Shown here piece by piece: positions 1 to 5,592 of a stretch of DNA of 5,592 nt (position 1 is its first letter; each line of letters begins with the position of its first letter). Source of the stretch: an uncultured Lachnospiraceae bacterium (lineage in GTDB: Bacteria; Bacillota_A; Clostridia; Lachnospirales; Lachnospiraceae); NCBI GenBank assembly GCA_949957035.1, contig CATLIP010000168.1, positions 1-5,592 on the forward strand, written 5' to 3'. The notes under the pieces were generated by a model, which was given only the letters and a program-made list of their open reading frames with translations, made no database searches and had not been told where the DNA came from. A program made the translations under genes and the position numbers.

Positions 1-772
1 ACCCACACATCGGCACATGTATCATAACATCTTTATCATACGCATTCACCCGGGAAAATGCAATATATTTTCTGGTAACTTCTTGAATTTCGTACGCATG
101 ATTCGATATTTCTCTACAGGGCGCACCTTTTTCAAATGCAATTCTGCGAATCACCTCAGAAGCCGCCGGGCAGCTCCCGTCAAAGAACACCGGAATCCCA
201 CGCTTAATAATTCCCGCCTTCTCCGCGGCAATCTGCTCAATCGTATCCCCCAGGATCTTCGTATGGTCAAGGCTTATGGACGTAATCACCGTAAGAAGCG
301 GACGTTCCACCGAGTTTGTTGCATCCAGCCTCCCGCCAAGGCCTGTCTCCAGCACAATATACTCCACATCCGTCCCCGCGAACGCCTTCATCCCCATACC
401 GAACAAAAACTCAAAATAAGAAGGATGTCCCCATCCCTCTCGTTCCATCTCCTCCGCAGCCTTTCGCACTTCATGAAAGACCTCAGTAAACCTTGCATCA
501 TCAACCGGGACATGATTCACCCGTATCCGCTCATTTACAGACACAAGATGGGGAGAAGTAAAAAATCCTACCCTCTTCTCCTCCGCCATCAAAATCGCCT
601 GTAAGTATGCACAGACAGACCCCTTACCATTGGTTCCCGCCACATGGACAATCTTCCTGTCTAAAGCAGGATTCCCAAGCCTCCTCAAAAACTCCTTCGT
701 ATGCTCCAGACTGTGCTTCTTCGTGAACTTAGGAATCTTCTCTATATATCTGACTGCCTCCCGATATGTCAT
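1..772 (-). CDS. folC: Folylpolyglutamate synthase / dihydrofolate synthase, N-terminal part (3' end beyond window)
   Basis: This Mur-ligase-family cytoplasmic enzyme adds glutamate to folates using ATP, and in many bacteria also joins dihydropteroate to glutamate. About 257 codons are visible of a family length near 430, so the end of the ATPase domain and the C-terminal glutamate-ligase domain lie off the left edge. Visible motifs in order: the P-loop GTNGKGS (residues 46-52), TSPHL (72-76), NERI (80-83), ETGLGGRLDATN (142-153), SLDHT (167-171) and EKAGIIKRG (184-192), whose lysine matches the carbamylated lysine known in the family. The ATG at 770-772 fits the usual N-terminus (MTYREAVRYIEK) and has a well-placed Shine-Dalgarno. 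It starts two bases after the upstream stop codon, so translational coupling is likely. No frameshift or stop is seen in the visible part. Identification is very secure; whether the enzyme has one or both activities cannot be told from this part. Confidence 0.96.
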   Translation of the reverse strand, partial: MTYREAVRYIEKIPKFTKKHSLEHTKEFLRRLGNPALDRKIVHVAGTNGKGSVCAYLQAILMAEEKRVGFFTSPHLVSVNERIRVNHVPVDDARFTEVFHEVRKAAEEMEREGWGHPSYFEFLFGMGMKAFAGTDVEYIVLETGLGGRLDATNSVERPLLTVITSISLDHTKILGDTIEQIAAEKAGIIKRGIPVFFDGSCPAASEVIRRIAFEKGAPCREISNHAYEIQEVTRKYIAFSRVNAYDKDVMIHVPMCG

Positions 773-774
773 TC

Positions 775-2979
775 TTACTCTCCCTCTTCTAACTGATCCA
801 CCCAAGACCTATCCTTATCCGTCGCCGTCCCTTCCTGAACCGCAAGCTCCCCGTCCTGATACAGATACACATCCGATTTCCGGAACACCGTATTGCTCGA
901 CCCCATCTGGATGACCACAATCTCATCTCCTTCCGAAAGCTCCGTCTCCGGCAAATCAATCCGTGTATTATTCAAAAACGTACTCTTTTGCTTCTCCCCA
1001 TTGACGAATACCTTGCTGGACTTGGTAAAATTCTCCCCATAAAGGCTGTACCCATCCCCCAGATGGGGGATCACATTCTGAAGCGTCACGTCCCGTACGC
1101 CCATTACCATATGCCCCTCGGTAATCGGAGGCTTTCCGTCATACACATACTGCTCCCCATAGAGGATATCATACTGTAAAATCTCCAAATCCGCCAGGTA
1201 ATTCTTCGTCTTGCGCCGCTCCTGATGATAATTGAACACCGTGCCGGAATGGATATCCAACCGCCCCAGCACATCCGCCATAATCTGGTAAGAAGGAATA
1301 TTCCTGTCCTCCTTAGGAAGCCCGATATTATCCCAAATCACGTAATTCGTATTATAGAGATAACGCCCCTTTAAGTCCTCCGCCTTCAGTCCCATTGTCG
1401 GCAGATGGTCGCCATAGAACACAACCACCGTAGGCTCTCCCCGCTCTTCCATAGCCTTCACCAGATTTCCGGCAAACTGATCCATCTCATAGACCTGATT
1501 GACGTAATACTCCCATTTATTCTTCGTTCCCTCATCCGCAATCCCTTCCACCAGAATTTTCGGATTCTCGATAATCCTCTCTTCCGGGTAGTCTCCATGT
1601 CCCTGGACGCTGATTCCGAACACGAAATCCTGCCCTTCTGTAGTGTCCATCGCCTCCAAAATATGCTGAATCAGGATATCATCCTTGGCCCATCCATTCT
1701 CCGTAGTCTGCAAAATATTCATAAATTCCTTGCTGGTATAACTGTCAAATCCCACATTATTGAACACCTTGGCCCGGCTGTAGAAATTCCCCCCATTATT
1801 GTGGAGCGCATGGGTTCCGTACCCCAGGGCCGCAAGCGCCGTTGCCGCACTCTCACTCACCTGATTCTTGAGCACCGTCTTATAGGGATACTCCCCAGGC
1901 CCGAAATACCGGAGGTTCATACCCGTCAGAACCTCGAACTCCGTATTTGCAGTTCCCGCCCCAATGGACGGAACCTTAAAATAACCGGAAGAAAAATTCT
2001 CATACATATGACGGAGGTTCGGGCTTGCATCCTCTGATGTGGTAAAAAATTCTGCTTCCGCCACATCAAAATATGACTCCAACTGAATAAAAATGATATT
2101 CGGAAGATCGTCTTTCGCGCGCCCCGTCTCACTCTTCGTAATCTCCCGGTTATTGCTGATCTCCGTAATGGTCTTCTCATTGTAATCGTTCGGCTCCGTA
2201 ATCCCGGTGTTGAACACACTCGCCATAAAACAATAGGGAAGCCCATAATCCTCATAGGCAAATGCAATATTTCCAAAATAAGTGGATACCACTCGTTTCT
2301 CTACCGCCAAATCCGATACAATCCCATACAGCACGAACCAGACAGCCACGCCGGCCACTGCCCACAGGCGGCGGACCTTACCGTTATACTGTCCTCCCCG
2401 GCGCCACATGGAAATCACCCAGATTACGACGGCTCCGATTCCGACGGCAAGGCCTACCAGCTCCACCCCGTTAAAATAATTATTAATCAAAGTGATTCCA
2501 TCTTTTGCCACCTTGAAATCCTGCGCATTGAAGGGGGTCACACGCTTCATCAGCATATATCCGTTGGCTACGCCAAGGGCTAGCCACAGCACACTGATGA
2601 TGATGCGCACGAACATCCTCCGCTTGACCAGATAGACCACAGAAAATGTGACAAATATCATGAAAGCATTATACAGGAACACCAGCGGCGTCCCTGTCAT
2701 ATACTCCCAGGCCTCCACAGCGGAATGTCTGGAAATTGCCTCGATGATAAAATTAATGGCACACGCCAAAACTGCGTGCAGAAGCAGGGAAATCCGGTTC
2801 ATGAACAGATATACCGGCTTCATCTTCCTTGCAAATGCGCTGTTACGTCTCTCCTCAAGAATCCTCTCCCGCCGCTCTTTCCTGGCTTTCCAGTATGCCT
2901 TCACATCTTCTTTTTTTATATTTTTCAGTTTGTGAAATGAGCCTTTTATGTCTGGCTTCTTAACTTGAAACTTCTTCAT
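775..2979 (-). CDS. LTA synthase / phosphoglycerol transferase family membrane protein
   Basis: This is a complete 734-residue protein of the alkaline-phosphatase/sulfatase superfamily. LtaS relatives transfer glycerol phosphate from phosphatidylglycerol to a growing polymer on the outer membrane face. Residues 1-54 form a lysine/arginine-rich cytoplasmic tail. Five hydrophobic segments follow, near 57-81, 97-118, 122-144, 171-192 and 204-223, as in LtaS. The extracellular catalytic domain spans about 292-600. It contains IFIQLES (metal ligand E301), GAGTANTEFE (probable nucleophile T343), GHG (H461) and FYGDHLP (D524, H525), so the catalytic set looks intact. Residues about 628-706 resemble an IPT/TIG beta-sandwich, which makes the protein longer than typical LtaS (about 650). 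The ATG at 2977-2979 has a strong AAGGGGAG site just upstream. It sits 27 bases after valS and 2 bases before folC. The family call is firm. Specificity for lipoteichoic acid is inferred only; another glycerol-phosphate or phospholipid-headgroup acceptor is possible, so no ltaS symbol is given. Confidence 0.9.
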   Translation of the reverse strand: MKKFQVKKPDIKGSFHKLKNIKKEDVKAYWKARKERRERILEERRNSAFARKMKPVYLFMNRISLLLHAVLACAINFIIEAISRHSAVEAWEYMTGTPLVFLYNAFMIFVTFSVVYLVKRRMFVRIIISVLWLALGVANGYMLMKRVTPFNAQDFKVAKDGITLINNYFNGVELVGLAVGIGAVVIWVISMWRRGGQYNGKVRRLWAVAGVAVWFVLYGIVSDLAVEKRVVSTYFGNIAFAYEDYGLPYCFMASVFNTGITEPNDYNEKTITEISNNREITKSETGRAKDDLPNIIFIQLESYFDVAEAEFFTTSEDASPNLRHMYENFSSGYFKVPSIGAGTANTEFEVLTGMNLRYFGPGEYPYKTVLKNQVSESAATALAALGYGTHALHNNGGNFYSRAKVFNNVGFDSYTSKEFMNILQTTENGWAKDDILIQHILEAMDTTEGQDFVFGISVQGHGDYPEERIIENPKILVEGIADEGTKNKWEYYVNQVYEMDQFAGNLVKAMEERGEPTVVVFYGDHLPTMGLKAEDLKGRYLYNTNYVIWDNIGLPKEDRNIPSYQIMADVLGRLDIHSGTVFNYHQERRKTKNYLADLEILQYDILYGEQYVYDGKPPITEGHMVMGVRDVTLQNVIPHLGDGYSLYGENFTKSSKVFVNGEKQKSTFLNNTRIDLPETELSEGDEIVVIQMGSSNTVFRKSDVYLYQDGELAVQEGTATDKDRSWVDQLEEGE
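780..787 (-). promoter_or_regulatory. Ribosome binding site of folC, embedded in the preceding gene
   Basis: The minus strand reads AGAGGGAG, seven bases before the folC ATG at 772. The site overlaps the codons for the last residues (EEGE) of the upstream membrane protein, so ribosomes finishing that gene are placed directly at the folC start. This supports the chosen start and suggests coupled translation. Confidence 0.75.
1054..1071 (-). repeat. Perfect 7-bp GC-rich inverted repeat inside the membrane-protein gene
   Basis: On the minus strand, ATCCCCC and GGGGGAT flank a four-base loop, giving a compact hairpin over codons 637-642 (I-P-H-L-G-D). It lies in the first strand region of the C-terminal IPT-like domain. 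No run of T follows, so it is not an intrinsic terminator. It may be a chance result of Pro/Gly codons. Confidence 0.5.
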
Positions 2980-2982
2980 AAT

Positions 2983-2990
2983 CTCCCCTT
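2983..2990 (-). promoter_or_regulatory. Ribosome binding site of the LTA synthase-family gene
   Basis: The minus strand reads AAGGGGAG three bases before the ATG at 2979, with the GGGG core five bases away. It lies within the only gap (27 bases) between valS and this gene and fixes the start. The gap has no stem-loop or T-run, so valS transcription should read through. Confidence 0.8.
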
Positions 2991-3006
2991 AGAAACTGCT
3001 AAATGA

Positions 3007-5592
3007 CTATACCTGTTTTGCCTTCAAACTCATAAGACGTTCGCTTACCTGCTCCTTCATCTGCCGATACTTCTCAAGCTTCTCCCGCTCTTCTTTGACC
3101 TTCGCCTCCGGAGCCTTGCTCACGAACTTCTCATTCCTAAGCATCCCCTCCGCCCGGGCGATTTCCTTTAAAAGCCTCGTCTCCTCTTTCGTCAGTCGCT
3201 CGATTTCCTGCGCAAAATCAATCAGCTCCTCCAACGGAACATACACCGTCGCATCCGGGACAACGATAGATACCGCATCGTCTGCAATCCCCGACTTATC
3301 CTTCTGGATAATGAATTCATTTGCCGCCGCCATCATCACCGCCGACTTATTCAGGAACGCTAACCCGGCGCATAACTGCTGGTCTTCACAGACAACATAC
3401 ACCGTCGCCTTGCGGGAATTAGGGACATTCATCTCGGCACGCACATTACGGACTCCACGGATAATCTCCTTGTAATGCTCCACAATATTCTCTGCTATCG
3501 GGAAATGATACTTCTCCTCATACACAGGCCATTTTGACATCATCAGGGACTCTTCCTCCGGCACGAGTTTGCTGTAAATCTCCTCGGTAACGAATGGCAT
3601 ATAAGGATGTAAGAGCTTCAGAGACTTCTTCAGCACCTCTTTCAGCGTCCACAGCGCGTCATTTGCGCTCTGGGCATCCTCCCCTGCATGATAGATCCGA
3701 TACTTGGCGATCTCAATATACCAGTCGCAGAACTCATCCCACAGGAAATCATATATCTTCGACAGCGCGATCCCCAGCTCGAACTTATCCATGTTCTCGG
3801 TCACTTCCCGAACCAGGCTGTTACACTTAGACAGAATCCAACGGTCTCCCGGGCGGAGCTTAAAGTCCACAGGCTCCGTCAATTCCTTATCCCCAAGGTT
3901 CATCAGGATAAATCTGGAAGCATTCCAGACCTTATTGGCAAAATTACGGCTCGCCTCCACCCGCTCGTTGTAGAAACGCATATCGTTGCCGGGCGCATTT
4001 CCTGTCATCACCGTCATACGCAGGGCGTCAGCGCCGTACTGGTCAATAATCTCCAACGGGTCAATACCATTTCCCAGGGACTTACTCATCTTGCGGCCTT
4101 TCGAGTCCCGAATCAGCCCATGGATGAATACCGTATGGAACGGCGATTTGCCCGTGTGGGCATACCCGGAAAATACCATCCGCACTACCCAAAAGAATAT
4201 GATGTCATATCCCGTAACCAGCACGTCCGTGGGGTAGAAATAATCCAAATCCTCCGTATGCTCGGGCCATCCAAGGGTGGAAAAAGGCCACAATGCGGAA
4301 GAAAACCAGGTATCCAACGTATCCTCATCCTGCGTAAAATGCCTGCATCCGCATTTCGGACAAACTTCCGGAGTTCCTCTTGACACTACAATCTCGCCGC
4401 ACTCATCACAATAGTACGCCGGAATCCTGTGTCCCCACCAAATCTGCCGTGAAATACACCAGTCCCGGATATTCTCAAGCCACCGCAGATACACCTTGTC
4501 AAACCGCTCCGGCACGAATCTAAGCTCGCCCTTCTTAATGGCCTCGATGGCCGGCTTCGCCAGTTCATCCATTTTCACGAACCACTGCTGCTTGATTAGC
4601 GGCTCTACCGTCGTCTTACATCTCTCATGGGTTCCTACATTATGGGAATGAGGAACGACCTTCACCAGATATCCCTGCTCCTCCAAATCACTGACAATCG
4701 CTTTTCTTGCCTCGTAACGCTCCATACCGGCATATCTGCCGCCCTGCTCATTGATGGTGGCATCGTCGTTCATGATATTGATTTCCGGAAGGCCATGGCG
4801 TTTGCCAACCTCGAAATCGTTGGGGTCATGTGCCGGCGTAATCTTAACCGCTCCGGTTCCAAATTCTTTGTCTACATAATAATCTGCCACAATTGGGATT
4901 TCTCTATTCACCAATGGCAATAATGCTTTCTTGCCGACGATTCCCTGATAACGCTCATCGTCCGGATGCACCGCGATTGCCGTATCCCCAAGCATGGTCT
5001 CCGGTCGGGTGGTGGCAATCTCAAGGAACTCATCCGTCCCTACGATTGGATACTTGATATGCCAGAAGAAACCATCCTGCTCTTCATGCTCCACCTCTGC
5101 GTCGGACAGGGCTGTCTTACAGATTGGGCACCAGTTGATGATTCTGGAGCCTTTGTAAATATATCCCTTTTCGTACAGACTTATGAATACCTCTTCTACG
5201 GCTTTTGAGCAGCCCTCGTCCATGGTGAACCGCTCCCGGTCCCAGTCGCAGGAAACGCCTAATTTTTTCAGCTGCCCTTCAATGGTTCCCGCATACTCTT
5301 CCTTCCACTGCCATGTCCGTTCAAGGAACTTCTCCCGTCCTAACTCCTTCTTGTCAATGCCTTCTTCCTTTAGCTGGTTCGTCACCTTCACTTCTGTGGA
5401 AATGGCGGCGTGGTCTGTCCCCGGGACCCACAGGGCGTTAAATCCCTGCATCCGCTTGTAACGGATGATGATATCCTGCATGGTATTGTCAAGCGCATGG
5501 CCCATGTGCAGCTTTCCTGTGATATTCGGCGGAGGCATCACTGTGGTAAATGGTTTCCTGCTCCTGTCTACTTCCGCATGAAAATAATTGTT
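3007..5592 (-). CDS. valS: Valyl-tRNA synthetase (N-terminus beyond window)
   Basis: This class I cytoplasmic aminoacyl-tRNA synthetase charges tRNA-Val and edits mischarged threonine. 861 residues are visible, and the frame stays open to the right edge; a full protein of about 880-890 implies a start only a few dozen codons outside. Numbering from the edge, PPPNITGKLHMGH (20-32) holds the HIGH-type motif. A CPIC pair lies at 155-158, and TTRPETMLGDTA (194-205) belongs to the CP1 editing domain. WCISRQIWWGHRIPA (378-392) follows. A four-cysteine zinc-ribbon pattern CDEC...CPKC (395-414) precedes DTLDTWFSS (424-432), and KMSKS is at 501-505. The anticodon-binding helical domain covers about 580-740, and a charged coiled-coil tRNA-binding arm about 782-861 ends the protein. 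A GTG at 5541 and an ATG at 5538 are not the start: upstream codons encode the conserved FHAEVDRSRKPFTTV lead-in. The stop is TAG. Any T-box leader would lie outside the window. Confidence 0.97.
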   Translation of the reverse strand, partial: NNYFHAEVDRSRKPFTTVMPPPNITGKLHMGHALDNTMQDIIIRYKRMQGFNALWVPGTDHAAISTEVKVTNQLKEEGIDKKELGREKFLERTWQWKEEYAGTIEGQLKKLGVSCDWDRERFTMDEGCSKAVEEVFISLYEKGYIYKGSRIINWCPICKTALSDAEVEHEEQDGFFWHIKYPIVGTDEFLEIATTRPETMLGDTAIAVHPDDERYQGIVGKKALLPLVNREIPIVADYYVDKEFGTGAVKITPAHDPNDFEVGKRHGLPEINIMNDDATINEQGGRYAGMERYEARKAIVSDLEEQGYLVKVVPHSHNVGTHERCKTTVEPLIKQQWFVKMDELAKPAIEAIKKGELRFVPERFDKVYLRWLENIRDWCISRQIWWGHRIPAYYCDECGEIVVSRGTPEVCPKCGCRHFTQDEDTLDTWFSSALWPFSTLGWPEHTEDLDYFYPTDVLVTGYDIIFFWVVRMVFSGYAHTGKSPFHTVFIHGLIRDSKGRKMSKSLGNGIDPLEIIDQYGADALRMTVMTGNAPGNDMRFYNERVEASRNFANKVWNASRFILMNLGDKELTEPVDFKLRPGDRWILSKCNSLVREVTENMDKFELGIALSKIYDFLWDEFCDWYIEIAKYRIYHAGEDAQSANDALWTLKEVLKKSLKLLHPYMPFVTEEIYSKLVPEEESLMMSKWPVYEEKYHFPIAENIVEHYKEIIRGVRNVRAEMNVPNSRKATVYVVCEDQQLCAGLAFLNKSAVMMAAANEFIIQKDKSGIADDAVSIVVPDATVYVPLEELIDFAQEIERLTKEETRLLKEIARAEGMLRNEKFVSKAPEAKVKEEREKLEKYRQMKEQVSERLMSLKAKQV

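Noticed and set aside
17..604. A 195-codon open frame on the plus strand at the left edge
   Set aside because: The opposite strand carries clear folC motifs (P-loop, TSPHL, GLGGRLDATN) across the same bases.
1405..2037. A 210-codon open frame on the plus strand opposite the LTA synthase-family gene
   Set aside because: It is the complement of the conserved catalytic domain (T343 to D524/H525). It is rich in His, Ile and Arg as expected of an antisense shadow, and matches no family I know.
1926..2276. A 116-codon minus-strand frame inside the membrane-protein gene
   Set aside because: It is an out-of-frame, Arg-rich overlap with a gene whose own frame is well conserved, and it has no independent context.
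2980..3006. Possible terminator or promoter between valS and the membrane-protein gene
   Set aside because: The gap is only 27 bases, contains no stem-loop or T-run, and is largely taken up by the ribosome binding site.
4337..4356. A 6-bp inverted repeat (AAATGC/GCATTT, 8-base loop) in valS
   Set aside because: It is short, lies within the zinc-ribbon codons, has no T-run and is expected by chance in a sequence of this length.
3688..4383. A 231-codon open frame on the plus strand opposite valS
   Set aside because: It is antisense to highly conserved valS sequence, including the KMSKS and WFSS regions, has low-complexity composition with no recognisable family, and overlaps other spurious plus-strand frames.
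5536..5541. GTG/ATG pair as a start for valS
   Set aside because: Starting here would place the N-terminus at the HIGH-motif lead-in. The frame stays open upstream and encodes conserved ValRS sequence to the window edge, so the true start is outside.

Overview
The window suggests a Firmicute of class Clostridia, most likely a Lachnospiraceae-type gut anaerobe. The reasons are moderate GC content, strong purine-rich Shine-Dalgarno sites, the style of the three proteins, and a valS-folC neighbourhood typical of low-GC Gram-positives. This placement is inferred from sequence style; no database search was run.

All three genes lie on the minus strand and are read from right to left. Bases 3007-5592 hold valyl-tRNA synthetase (valS), whose N-terminus runs off the right edge. 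After a 27-base gap, bases 775-2979 hold a complete gene for a 734-residue, five-helix membrane enzyme of the LTA synthase / phosphoglycerol transferase family. Two bases after its stop codon, folC (folylpolyglutamate synthase / dihydrofolate synthase) starts at 772 and runs off the left edge with about 257 codons visible. Coding density is near total. There is no intergenic stretch above 30 bases and I see no terminator or internal promoter, so the three genes look like part of one operon.

valS charges tRNA-Val and folC makes polyglutamylated folates; both are housekeeping functions. The middle gene is the accessory element. It probably transfers glycerol phosphate at the outer face of the membrane, but its exact polymer is not certain. 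Its points of interest are a very basic N-terminal tail, a C-terminal IPT/TIG-like beta-sandwich, a Tyr where LtaS has a substrate-binding Trp, and its position between two genes that are usually adjacent.

I found no RNA gene, mobile element, CRISPR array or clearly undescribed system. The long open frames on the plus strand are antisense shadows of these genes.
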